Assembly: GCF_003945595.2 (NCBI RefSeq)
Contig: NW_024104442.1
Location: forward strand, 920,619 to 984,618
DNA length: 64,000 bases
Source of the DNA: Pipra filicauda
Lineage: Eukaryota; Chordata; Aves; Passeriformes; Pipridae
Direction: 5' to 3'
Part shown: one piece after another, positions 11,924 through 21,778 of the stretch
Layout of the letters: the number at the start of each line of letters is the position of its first letter
Numbering within the stretch: position 1 is the first letter of the stretch
Notes under the pieces: generated by a model
Database searches by the model: none
Told to the model about the DNA's origin: nothing
What the model saw: the letters and a program-made list of their open reading frames with translations, nothing else
Made by a program: the position numbers and the translations under genes

Positions 11924-12978
11924 GATGGTAGATTCACAAAGCCAGAGGAATTCGAGTTCAGATTTCAGATCTAAACAGCTTTCTAGTTGTTTTGCTTTTT
12001 CTGATAAAATAAATCACTCCCTGCAGATATACAACTTAAAATCGCTCCTCTAACAGAGTGAATTCTTCTGTTTTCCCTGCTGTGTGACTCGTGTGAGTGG
12101 CCCTGTGGGCACAAAAGGATGGAGCACTAAAATGTTCATGAGGTTCTGCAGGTGATGGAGCTGTACACAGGTATCCTGGGATTTGCATGCAAGAAGAAAG
12201 GAATGTTTTGAACTCATTTATGCAGCACAGCGACATGTTAAGCTCCATCCCCGTTGCCTTGTGCCAGTGAAATGTGTTACAATGAGAGGTACAAATGTTC
12301 TGCTGGAATAGAAACGGCTCAGGATGCTAATTCTGGCTTTGTATCTCCTGGTGCAGTTCGTTTCCATGCTGATTCCCAGTGAAATGTGGTGCTTGGGGTG
12401 GACAGGATGGTGCTGAGCACCTGGCACAGCTGTGGAAGTGCCTCTCCAGGACTGGGGCAATACTGTCCCTGTCCCATTCCCAGAGCACTCTGTGCAGCTT
12501 CACCTGGGAATTAAGAGAGAATGTGACTGATTTGTATTACCAAAATTCTGATCCTAACGTTGAAATGTGCTCCCCATCCCTGCTCGGGGGACACACACTC
12601 GGGGCTGGCAGTGGCTGCTGTGGCTGCTGGTGGCTCAGCCCCAGCGATGTCCCTGAGGTGTTAGTGGGACCATCCCGTGGGAAATGGCTGCATGGCACCA
12701 CTCCCACATCGCTGCTCACCTCTGGGTGACATCAGACACCAACACACTTGGGAGCTGCTGCCACATCTGTAACAGGGGGGAAAACCAACCGGGATCAACG
12801 TGGCGGGGACAGGCGGCACTGCGGGTCAGGAGCTCTGGCACCACAGACTCTGCCTGCCTGACCTGCAGGACTGGAGAGTGAACTAGGATGACATTTGGTG
12901 CTGGAACATGCAGGGAGAGAGAGGGGCTGCCCTGCAGTCTGCACTGGGAGCTCAGCTCTGCATGATCACAAGGCTAAA
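11924..12978. other. Non-coding, no gene seen
   Basis: No supported exon or repeat between the LTR and the next CR1. The first part is AT-rich; the part after 12.55 kb is GC-richer. Confidence 0.55.
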
Positions 12979-13340
12979 GCCAGGCTGGGGGAGCTGGGGG
13001 TGCTCACCTGGAGAAGAGAAGGCTCCAGGGCCTAAAGGGGCTCCAAGAGAGCTAGAGAGGCACTTTGAACAAGGGCAAGGGGAATGGCTTCCCACTGCCA
13101 GAGGGCAGGGTTAGACGGGATATTGGGAAGGAATTGTTGGCTGTGAGGGTGGGGAGGCTCTGGCACAGGCTGCCCAGAGAAGCTGTGGCTGCCCCATCCC
13201 TGGAAGTGTCTAAGGCCAGGTTGGACGGGGCTTGGATTCACCTGGTCTAGTGGAAGGTGTCCCTGCCCATGGCAGAGAGTGGGACTAGATGGGCTGCAAG
13301 GTCCCTCCCAGTCCAAACCATCCTGGGATTTTGTAATGCT
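12979..13340 (+). mobile_element. CR1 LINE fragment (3' end)
   Basis: Contains GCCAGGCTGGGGGAGCTGGG, GGAGAAGAGAAGGCTCCAGG, GGGATATTGGGAAGGAATTG, the GCCCAGAGAAGCTGTGGCTG block, and an end at CCAAACCATCCTGGGATTTTG. Relative to other copies, a short segment is missing after CTCCAGG. Confidence 0.92.
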
Positions 13341-13654
13341 CCAAGACAGGTGGAGGATGCTGAGTCTGAGGTAGAGGGAGGGCAGTGAGAGGCGTGGAAA
13401 CATCCATGGGGAATGAAAGCTCATTTTGTGAGAGAAGACCGAAAGAACTTTCCTTAATCAGCCTTGAAAAATGCAGGCGGAAAGGGGCTGGGACTTCATT
13501 ATAATGGAAATTAATCATGGGAGCAAACACCAGAGAGGGGGGATAATTATTTAAGCTGAAGGTTAATATCGGCACAAGAACAAATGAGCATAAACCAGCA
13601 AAGAATTGAATTTTGGATGGAAATTTGAAGGATCTGCACCATTCAGTGTGAGAT
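13341..13654. other. AT-rich non-coding segment between two CR1 copies
   Basis: Mostly unique, AT-rich sequence with motifs such as AATTAATCATG and TTATTTAAGCTGAAGG. No coding potential is supported. Confidence 0.5.
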
Positions 13655-13732
13655 TTGCCCATGGCAGGGGGTTGGAACGAGATGATGCCTAAGGTCCCTT
13701 CCAACCCAAACCATTCCATGGTTCTGTGATTT
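13655..13732 (+). mobile_element. Short CR1 3' tail
   Basis: Only the last 78 bases of CR1 remain, from GCCCATGGCAGGGGGTTGG through AAGGTCCCTTCCAACCCAAACC to a GGTTCTGTGATTT tail. This is a severely 5'-truncated copy. Confidence 0.88.
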
Positions 13733-14699
13733 GGGAACAGCCCCCTTGGAGTGTGCTGGGGGGCTCCTTTGGGCTCAGCTGTGGGTTCTGTGACAGCAGG
13801 GGAAAGGGGACAGCCTTGGAGTGACCCCAGCCTGTACCCCCAGCACAGGGCAATCCCTGCATGCCTCCTCATGCCACAGCAGTGCTGGGCTCTGTTCCTT
13901 TTTGTCACATTTCTGGGGTCCTTGCAGCATGGCCTAGGCCAGTGTCAGATCTGAGGAGGGCACCTGAGGTCCATCCCTTGGCGGAGGCTCTGGGATGAAG
14001 CAGGAGAAGGGGGACCCACTCCCATTGCACTGCTTGGCTCACTGGGGTTTTGGAGGAGGTGGTGACACATGACCACACTGCCAGCACATGGATGTGTGTC
14101 CTGGTCACCCCTGCAGATTTGGAGACCCCATCATCAAATTCAAGTGAGTTTTGACCCCACAGAGACCTTGAATTTGTGTTTCTACATGTTTCATGACACC
14201 TTTGTGAACTCTGCAGTCCCTGCTGTTGGAGTCTGGACCTTCCCTAGTGCCCGACCCTGGGACCCTGGAGTGACCTGGTTTCTACCACAAATACCTTTCT
14301 GGTGTCTTGGATGATGCTCACTGGGGGTTTTACTGTCTTAAAGGCAATTTGTATCCCTTCAATCTTGAACCTGCTGGTTTCTTTATTTGCTTAATTCAGA
14401 TTACCTGTGAGTTTTGAGGTGGGGTGGGTGCTAGAATGCTTTGTGTGCTGTTTATGCTGCTTGTGCCTTGCAGCTTCAGATGCAGATCCTCATTACAGTA
14501 CTGGCCAAGGGAGAGGGCTTTCCTGGGACAGCAGCAGCTTTGCAAACAGCATGGTGCTCAACATGAGCTGGTGTGCCCAGGTGGGCAAGAAAGCCAGTGG
14601 CCCCTGGCCTGTACCAGCCATGGTGTGGCCACAGGCCCAGGGCAGTGCCCATCCCTGTGCTGGCACTGCTGGGGCACCTCCAGCCCTGGGGGCAGTTCT
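13733..14699. other. Non-coding, no gene seen
   Basis: No exon pair or repeat recognised. Confidence 0.55.
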
Positions 14700-15161
14700 G
14701 GGACCCTCAGACAAGGGACACTGAGGGGCTGGAGTGTGTCCAGGGAAGGGAATGGAGCTGGGGAAGGGGCTGGAGCAGCAGGAGCGGCTGAGGGAGCTGG
14801 GGGGGCTCAGCCTGGAGAAAAGGAGGCTCAGGGGGGACCTTCTGGCTCTGCAACCCCCTGACAGGAGGGGGGAGCTGGGGGGGATCGGGCTCTGCTCCCA
14901 GGGAACAAGGGACAGGATGAGGGGAAACAGCCTCAAGCTGTGCCAGAGGAAGTTTCAGTCAAATATTGGGAAAATTTCATCATGGAAGTGGTGGTCAGCT
15001 ATTGGAACAGGCTGCCCAGAGCAGCGGTGAAGTCACCATCCCTGGAAGCATTTAAAAAAGGTGTAGGTGTGGCGCTTGTGGCCATGGGTTAGTGCTGGGA
15101 TAATGGTTGGACTCGGTGATCGTAGAGGACTTTTGCAACCTAAACAATTCCATGATTTTAG
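14700..15161 (+). mobile_element. CR1 LINE fragment, GGAGCAGCAGGAGCGG type
   Basis: Plus-oriented CR1 of a different subfamily. It has AGGGAGCTGGGGGGGCTCAG, CCTGGAGAAAAGGAGGCTCA, AACAAGGGACAGGATGAGG, GAACAGGCTGCCCAGAGCAG, and an end at GGACTCGGTGATCGTAG and CCATGATTTTA. It finishes about 100 bases upstream of exon A, inside the preceding intron. Confidence 0.92.
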
Positions 15162-15239
15162 GAAGGGCCCTATGCTCAGTAGGCAGCATGTGTGTCCCAG
15201 AGGGGTCCTGTGAAGCCCCATCCCTCCTGCTGAAGGGCT

Positions 15240-15263
15240 GTGCCCTGTGTTCTCTCCCCCCAG
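15240..15263 (+). promoter_or_regulatory. Splice acceptor of exon A
   Basis: A stretch rich in T and C, including a run of six or more C, leads directly to CAG at 15261-15263. The open frame continues upstream through the acceptor only by chance. The acceptor sets the exon start, and exon B's phase agrees with it. Confidence 0.75.
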
Positions 15264-15457
15264 GTCTCTGGACAGAAAGCTGCAGCGACCGCTCCTGGGC
15301 AAGTCCCGGACGCTGCCCAGCATCCCACAGTCCCCGGTCCTGAGCAGGCTCCCCCTGCTCGACTCCACGGCCTACAGGGAGGAGATGCCGGAGCAGAAGC
15401 CCTACAAGAAGTGCTCGGCCTCTGACCACCAGAAAGGCTGCACGGTCCCTTCAGCCG
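15264..15457 (+). CDS. Internal coding exon (A) of an unidentified protein-coding gene
   Basis: The exon is 194 bases long. It follows a run of pyrimidines ending in CAG at 15261-15263 and ends at a GTGAGT donor starting at 15458. Its first base completes a codon begun in an upstream exon; 64 full codons follow and one base (15457) is left over. The peptide starts SLDRKLQRPLLGKSRTLPS and ends KGCTVPSA. It is basic, rich in serine and proline, and contains the proline-directed segment RTLPSIPQSPVLSRL. It has no membrane segment, no cysteine pattern and no catalytic motif, so it looks like a disordered linker with possible phosphorylation or 14-3-3 sites. Phase and spacing pair it with exon B 6.1 kb downstream. 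A CR1 element ends about 100 bases upstream of the acceptor. I do not recognise the family. The exon call is fairly secure; the function is unknown. Confidence 0.8.
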
Positions 15458-16716
15458 GTGAGTTCTGCGGCACCGGGATGAGCCTCCCCCCCTTCCCACT
15501 GCAAAACCCCAGAGAACCTTCCCTGCTTCTCCAGGGGCATAAATAACACGTCCAGCTCCAGCCTAGGTGGGGTTTATCCTACTCCAAAACCAGCCCTTCT
15601 TGACAAACTTTTGGGTTTTTTTGCCCCTGGTTGGGCCTTTCTTTGAGCTTGGTACTTAAACCTCCCCATCCCTCGTATTATGGTGATGAAAAAGAAGAGT
15701 TGGATGTTGAAAGGCACCCCAGGTGGAGAGGTGATACCTGGAGCATTCTGCCTGGGGGTGGTGCTTGGATCTTTCTGCCTCTGGATGAGCTGCCTCTCCT
15801 GGCCACATGTGCCTGGGTGAGCTGCTCTCTCAGGAGCTCCTTGGCCTCTGCAACAGGCCCAAGTGCCTCTTTTCTGTGCCATGAAGTGGCTTCAGGGCAC
15901 TCATAGATGGTCTCTGTCAGGAACAGTGGCAGGAGCATCTCAGTGTGCTCTTCCCACAGTCCTGGCCTTGGAGGTTTGTGAATGCTCCCCAGCCTGGCAG
16001 TGTGTGTTGGCCCTCAGTTCAGCTCTGAGGGTTTTTATCGTGTTCTTCTACTCTCATGCTGATCCTGATGAAATACTAATATGGTTGGACCAGCTGCTCT
16101 GAACAAGTTTATTGGCAAAACCGCTGGTGGCCAAAGTGTTTCAGTGCTTTTGGTGCCAGCAGGATCACGCTGGGACTATAAAAATAATGGGAAAAGGGAT
16201 TATTAGCACTGAAACAAAGATAAGGCCTGCAAGCCAGGGCTGACAACCCAGCACTGAATAAAATCCTTATAAAACAGCTCCCTTCAAACAACACCCTTGG
16301 ATTTTTTTATTTTTATGTTTTTTTAAGTCTAACCCGCTCACAGTTGGATCCCTGTGTTACCCAGCAGAGCAGCTGTCCAAACCATGGATTAATTTTAGTG
16401 CTTTGCAGGCTGCATTTTGTTTTGCGATGCTACTAATTCTCCCCAAAGTCGTGCACAGAGCAGATCTGGGATGCTGCTGAGCCCATCCTGCTGTGCTTGT
16501 CCTGGCAGAGCCCCTGGGTGTCCTGCAGCTCCTGAGCAACTGCTCTGCTGTGTTTGGGACCCACGTTTTTTCTTTCAGCCCATCAAATTGCTGGAGTGGG
16601 TCTTGGAATGGGAAGAATACCTGTAGTATTGTAGTAGCATCCACCACAAGGGATAGCATAGCACCCCCTCTGCAGGTCCCTGGTTGGTGTGCTGGTTGTT
16701 CCAGGGAGCTGTGCTG

Positions 16717-16744
16717 GAGGGAGAGGGAGAGAGGGAGAGGGAGG
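16717..16744 (+). repeat. Purine-rich GGGAGA tract
   Basis: A short simple repeat of GGGAGAGGGAGA type in the A-B intron. Confidence 0.7.
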
Positions 16745-17317
16745 CTGGTGTAAGACCGTGGGGTCCCAGAGTGAGTCAGACCCACTGCAAACTGGTCAGC
16801 CTCTGCTGCAAGCACCTCCTCTCCTGTGAGGGGCTCGAACTCCATGGAACAGCCGTCCTGGAGCAAGCCCTGTGCACAGCCCTCCCTGCACAGCAGGAGT
16901 GAGGAAGGGCCCTGAGTTCACATAACAACGGTTCAGGATCTTGCTTTACTCCTGGCTGGAAGGTGCCAAGGATGCCAAGAGGAGGAGAAGGTTTAGGAAA
17001 ACCCTTGTAGATTGGAAGGCTCCCTGCACAGCCAGAGCCTTGGATGAATGAATGAGGAGTTGTTTTCTGTCCAAATCCTCCCGTGTTATTTTTCTGGCTC
17101 AATTAGGAGCTGCTAATTAACTGCTCATGAAGGCTACCAGGATGCTGTCATGGAGGAGAAAAAGAAGGGATGGCACTGCAGGATGGGACGTCTGGGCAGC
17201 AGGACAGGAGAGGGGCAGCACGGGGCGAGTTAACAAGCCCCAGGATGCTGGCAAGGAAAACAGGATTCCCACAGGGAATTCCCACAGTTACAGCAGGGCT
17301 GCGGGGTGTCGGGAGAG

Positions 17318-17503
17318 AGAGGAAATGGAACAGGTTGCCCAGAGAAGCTGTGGCTGCCCCACCCCTTGGAAGTGTTCAAGGCCGGGTTGGACGGGGCTTG
17401 GAGCAACCTGGGCTAGTGGAAGGTGTCCCTGCCCATGGCAGGGGGTGGGATGAGATGGTCTGTAAGGTCCTTTCCAAGTCAAAACATCCCATGATTCTCT
17501 GAT
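17318..17503 (+). mobile_element. CR1 LINE fragment (3' end)
   Basis: Begins at GGAACAGGTTGCCCAGAGAA and ends with AAAACATCCCATGATTCTCTG, with the standard GTGTCCCTGCCCATGGCAGG block in between. Confidence 0.92.
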
Positions 17504-19164
17504 AAGTACCTTTTCTTAAAGAACTGGTGAATTTGCTTTGAGCAGGTGCCATCGCTCCCCATTTGAGGCAGGGGGACATGGCCAAAATGAGCTCGGGAAG
17601 AGGCTCATCCACAGGGACATGAGGTTTGGCAGGAGCAGGGCTGTCCGTGGGAGCTCATCTTCCTGGAGAGTTCACCACTCCATGGGGAGGAAACTGCACT
17701 CTGCCTCGCTGCTGTTTTGGGGGGCCACGAGCAGAGGAGTCACCAAGCAGGGTGGGAGAAGTGAGTGACGTGTGACATCCTCATCTGACCATCAGAACAT
17801 GTTCCTCAGCCTTTTCCTTTGTGTCCCATGGTTCCAGTGTGTCAGTGCTGGAGGAGGGATGTGTCCTGTCACTCCATGGGAGGACACAGGAGATTGTCCT
17901 GCTGTGGCACCACAGCTCCTCTGCAGATCCTTGTGAGGGTACCAAGGTGTCTGGCGGGGAACTGGGGCCCCAAGGATGGACAGAAGAGCTGAGCCTGCGA
18001 CTGCTGAGCCTGCCAGATCCTCTCCTCTCAAAAAAACCCTTCCTTTTCATTCAGAGACCGAGGCTGGGCTGGTGAACAGGTCTGGATGTCCTGTTGGTCT
18101 GGTTTTGGTTTTCCCCTTCAGGTAACCCATAACAGTGGTGTGGTCAGGTGGGACAGGCCCCAGGTTTTCCTTCTCCATCATATATCCTTCAACCCCTTGC
18201 CTGGAGCAGTGCTCCTGGATTAACCCCAAATCCTTATGGCCACAAGCCTGGGATATAGCAGGGGGAAGACAAGCACAAATGAGGCTTGATTGAACAGGGG
18301 CAGTGCCTGCCTCGTCCCAGCGATTATCCCTTGGGTGTCACACTGCAGTGTGCCAAGAGATTTCACACAGGCTGGTGGCACAGAGAAATGAGCTGCCTTT
18401 CACTTCTCATCCCTTCTTCTCCTGGGAAGTTTTAGGTGTGAGACTGAGAAAGACTCTCTGTTGCTCTCTATTCATCCTACAGCAGCAGGCAGGGGATTCT
18501 TCTCAGCCTTTGGCTGCCTGCAGCTCTCACCTGCAACTCTCACCTGCAACCCTCACCTGCAGCCTGCCCAGGGAAGTTGCTGCATGTGGTTTACATTCCT
18601 GATGCCTTGCAATTCCCACCTCTTGCACCTGGAAGGAGCAGACCACTCTGGAGCTCTTCCCTGCCTCCCCCCTTCCCTTGTCTGTCAGGCAACATGCAGA
18701 GCTCTTCAGGAGCTGGCTCTGTGCCCTGCTGTGGAGCTGGGAAGAAGCGAACTGATAGCAAGGTTGGCGTGAGTTTATTGGGAGTTTTGCCCATGGGAGG
18801 AAAGGAAAGAAGCCAAAAGGAAGCAGCTGGATTTGAGCTTAGACCAGGATCCTGGAACTAATTTTCCTAACGCTTGCAGGGATCATCCTGTCCATGCTCA
18901 AAGGAGGTACTGAAGAGGCACCAGGTCTGTCCTTGCTGCCTCCTTCATCCTTTGGTGTGTGTCCTCTCCACCACTTCAAATTCAGAGGGAAGAAAGGCTT
19001 TGCAGGAATCGTTGCTGTCAAGCCCAAGAGGATGTTTAGAAGACCTTTCAGAGGTGCCCATGTTGAGGGCACAGCTCTGGGTGCCAGAGGGGTGAGCAGC
19101 TCCAGGGCAGAAGAGCATGAGGATGGTTGGCCTCCAGGCTGTGGGTTTCTCCTTGTCCCTGGAA
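17504..19164. other. Intronic non-coding, no gene seen
   Basis: Apart from the 13-base tandem repeat near 18.53 kb, no classified element. No exon with a phase fitting A and B was found. Confidence 0.55.
18524..18562 (+). repeat. Three copies of a 13-base tandem repeat
   Basis: CTCTCACCTGCAA occurs twice, then once more as CCCTCACCTGCAG. Small and within the A-B intron. Confidence 0.8.
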
Positions 19165-19297
19165 TTTCCTCTCCAGTTTGGATGGGACACTAAACAACCT
19201 GATCTAGTGAGTGGCATCCCTGCCTATAGCAAGGGGGGTGGAACAAGATGAACTTTAAAGTCCCTTCCAACCCAAACCATCCTGTGATTCTATGACT
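19165..19297 (+). mobile_element. CR1 LINE fragment (3' tail)
   Basis: Eroded plus-oriented tail: TTTGGATGGGACACTAAACA, GGTGGAACAAGATGAACTTT, CCCAAACCATCCTGTGATTC. Confidence 0.85.
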
Positions 19298-20098
19298 TCT
19301 TGATGTTTCCCTTCTGACCATTCTGGGCTTGATCATTGATTTACTTGTTTGGCAGTAATCAGGAACAAGCTCCTTCAGCACACAGAAAATCCTTTTGGGG
19401 TAGACAAGGCTCTCTCCTGCAGTGGCTCCCAGGGAGGAGGGACCACAGTTTGGTGAGGATCACTCCTTGGGGAAGCCAGGGAGCAGCTCCTGGACTGTGC
19501 TGGAGGATGCAGCTCCTGTAGCTCCTTGGAGAGAGAAGAGACCAAGAGCAGCAAAATCCTTGGGAAACTGGAGTCAGTGAGATCAGATGTGACCCAGATG
19601 AGGCTTGAAACCCAACTCATCCTCGGGAGAGCTGTCCTGCACGGAGGAGAGGGTGTCCTCTCCCTTGTTCAGCACACAGCCTTGGACTCCCTCGCCCAGG
19701 GTGGCAGAGCAGGGGTGCCTGGGGCTGAGCACCCTGTGGGGCTGGGAGGGCACAGTCCTGGAGACAGAGGGTGGCACAGGCAGTGGCTGGGCCATTGCAG
19801 GTGAGCACGGGGGCACTGGGGCTGGTTCCTCCCTCCGTGTGTGATTTCCCTGCGTGGCGGGTGGGTCTCCTCCCGTTTCCTGCCGCGTTCCCGGGGCGAT
19901 GCTGCCTCTGCCTCCCAGTCTGGATCTGCCTTCGATTGACGTGTTTGTGCGTTGAACAATCACAGCTTTCAAACAGCAGTTCCTGTGTTGTGTGAGGTGA
20001 CATTTGGAGAGGAGCAGCAGCAGCTTATTAAATTGAAAGTAGGGGAGGAAAAAAACTGACAAAGTGCTCGGAGTGCTGTGCTCTGGGTTGCCTCTCTC

Positions 20099-20342
20099 AT
20101 GGAATCACAGAATAGTTTGGGTTGGAAGGGACTTTAAACCTTATCTCATTCCAACCCCCTGCCATGGGCAGGGACATCTTCCATTATCCCAGGTTGCTCC
20201 AAACCCCATCCAACCTGGCCTTGGACACTACCAGGGATGGGGCAGCCACAGCTTCTCTGGACGACCTGTGCCAGGGCCTCACCAGCCTTACAGGGAAGAA
20301 TTTCATCCTCATATCCCATCTAACCCTGCCCTCTGGCAATGT
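20099..20342 (-). mobile_element. CR1 LINE fragment (reverse orientation)
   Basis: Starts with CATGGAATCACAGAATAGTT, follows the standard reverse CR1 order, and ends abruptly within the CTAACCCTGCCCTCTGGCA block. Confidence 0.92.
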
Positions 20343-21141
20343 CAGTAGGTGGTTGCTCCTCTGGTGACTTGTAGTCTAGCCTGTGTCCCATCGTGTTCCA
20401 TGTAAACCCCACAGCCTTCCTGGGTAAACTGGACTGGGGCTGGGTTTTACCTTAGGGCCATTATCTGCTTCAAATTCTGGAAGTGTTTTGCTCCTCAGCC
20501 CTGGAGTAGTGGGGTCATGGTTGTTTGTGCTCAGAGGTGCTGGGATTTTAGTAGTGAGACACTTGCCTTGGGAAGAGGCTGCAGGAGGGGCAGAGCCTCT
20601 GAAGACAACCCTGTGAGATGCACTTTTGGGCTGAAAATTGATAATTTTTCCAAGAATTGAACAAGAGGCTTTTATTGTTTGTTTGTCATGGCTTGAGCAG
20701 TGATTTTGGCTTAAGGGGGGAGGCAGGGCAAGCTCCAGATGTGAAGAAGAGCTTGGCAAGAAAAGCAGGCGGCATCCGAACTGAAGGGAGAAGAGTGGAG
20801 CGGTGATATTCTGGAGACATTTCCTGTTGTTTGATTGTTTTTCTCTTTTGTTGCAATGAAAATGTGGTCAGTCCTGCCCTGGGAGCACCAGCCTTGCGTG
20901 ATGCTGCCTGTCCTCTACCACTGCCGCCACTGTCAGTGTCAGTGAGGTTTGTCCCCAGGCTCTCAGCCCTGCAGAGCTGCTGGGGACAGGCTGGTGGAGA
21001 CAGGAGGTCTGGCTTCTATCCTTCATGTGGCTGTTGATTTGCTCCTGGCTGTGCCATAAAGGGTTTTTTTTCTGCAGCAAATCCTTTTGTAATTTGTAAC
21101 ATTTGTGGTGCCTCATTTTTCGCATACACAAAGCAAGATTT
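20343..21141. other. Intronic non-coding, no gene seen
   Basis: No exon or firmly classified repeat. A TGTCATGG-like start near 20.69 kb weakly resembles an inverted LTR end but cannot be extended. Confidence 0.5.
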
Positions 21142-21267
21142 CAAGACCAGGTTGAGCAGGACTTGGAGCAACCTGGACTACTGGAAGGTGTCCCTGCCCG
21201 TGGCAGGGGGTGAAATGAGATGAGCTTTAAGATCCATTCCAACACAAACCATTCCATGATTCTAACT
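21142..21267 (+). mobile_element. CR1 LINE fragment (3' tail)
   Basis: From CAAGACCAGGTTGAGCAGG to ACACAAACCATTCCATGATT. It lies about 290 bases upstream of exon B. Confidence 0.88.
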
Positions 21268-21554
21268 ATATTTGACTGATCCCTGCCAGGAAGGTGTTGG
21301 GGGCTGTGGATAGGTGGGGCTGGGCACATTGGGAGCAGGGGCTCTTGCCTGGGGCAGGGGATACTCAGGGGTTTGCAGCAGGGATGTGCCCTCTGATCCC
21401 TCCCTGGGGAGTGGATCCCACAGCATCTGTACCCCAGGGCCTGCAGGTGGGTGTGGGATGGGATGCCCACTGAGCATCCCCCGAGGTGTGCTGGAGAGTA
21501 GGACATGTCCTGGGCTGTGGATCTGATGGGGTGGCATGTCCTTGTCCTCCCCAG

Positions 21555-21772
21555 GGGAGGCCTGGCGGCTGGAGGATGACTGCACGGACCCCCCCCGGGA
21601 CCCCCAGCTGGGCACGGCGGTGGAGGACGCCCCGTTCAGCTACTTCCGCACCCGCTCCTTCTACATGAGGAAGAGCCTGTCCGTGGACAACCACCTGGGC
21701 TCCCTCAGCTATGCCGTGCACCCGGCAGAGACCAAGGCCGAGCGTGTCAAGACCAAGCTGCGGCGCCAATTC
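21555..21772 (+). CDS. Internal coding exon (B) of the same unidentified gene
   Basis: The exon is 218 bases long, preceded by a pyrimidine-rich acceptor (CCCCAG ending at 21554) and followed by a GTGAGT donor at 21773. Its first two bases join the last base of exon A to make a glycine codon; 72 codons follow and it ends in phase 0. The peptide opens with an acidic stretch (EAWRLEDDCTDPPRDP), moves to RSFYMRKSLSVDNHLGSL, and ends in a basic stretch KAERVKTKLRRQF that is probably helical. The RKSLS core fits a basophilic kinase or 14-3-3 site. Many codons end in G or C, unlike the surrounding DNA, which supports real coding sequence. There is no transmembrane or enzymatic motif. It is likely part of a signalling, scaffold or cytoskeletal adaptor, but that is inference and I cannot name the gene. 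The next exon, which should start in phase 0, was not found in this window. Confidence 0.85.
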
Positions 21773-21778
21773 GTGAGT
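21773..21778 (+). promoter_or_regulatory. Splice donor of exon B
   Basis: GTGAGT directly follows the phenylalanine codon that ends the basic stretch of exon B. The donor of exon A at 15458 has the same sequence. The intron beyond is in phase 0; its acceptor was not located. Confidence 0.75.

Larger units (their letters stand above)
15458..21554 (+). other. Intron between exons A and B
   Basis: This 6,097-base interval starts GTGAGT and ends CCCCAG. It splits a glycine codon after its first base. It contains five CR1 fragments (annotated separately), a short purine-rich tract near 16.72 kb, a 13-base tandem repeat near 18.53 kb and otherwise ordinary sequence. I saw no additional exon inside it with matching phase and convincing coding character. 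Confidence 0.75.

Noticed and set aside
20687..20830. Possible inverted LTR end beginning TGTCATGGCTTGAG
   Set aside because: Only the first dozen bases resemble the reverse complement of the 41.49 kb terminus; the similarity cannot be extended.
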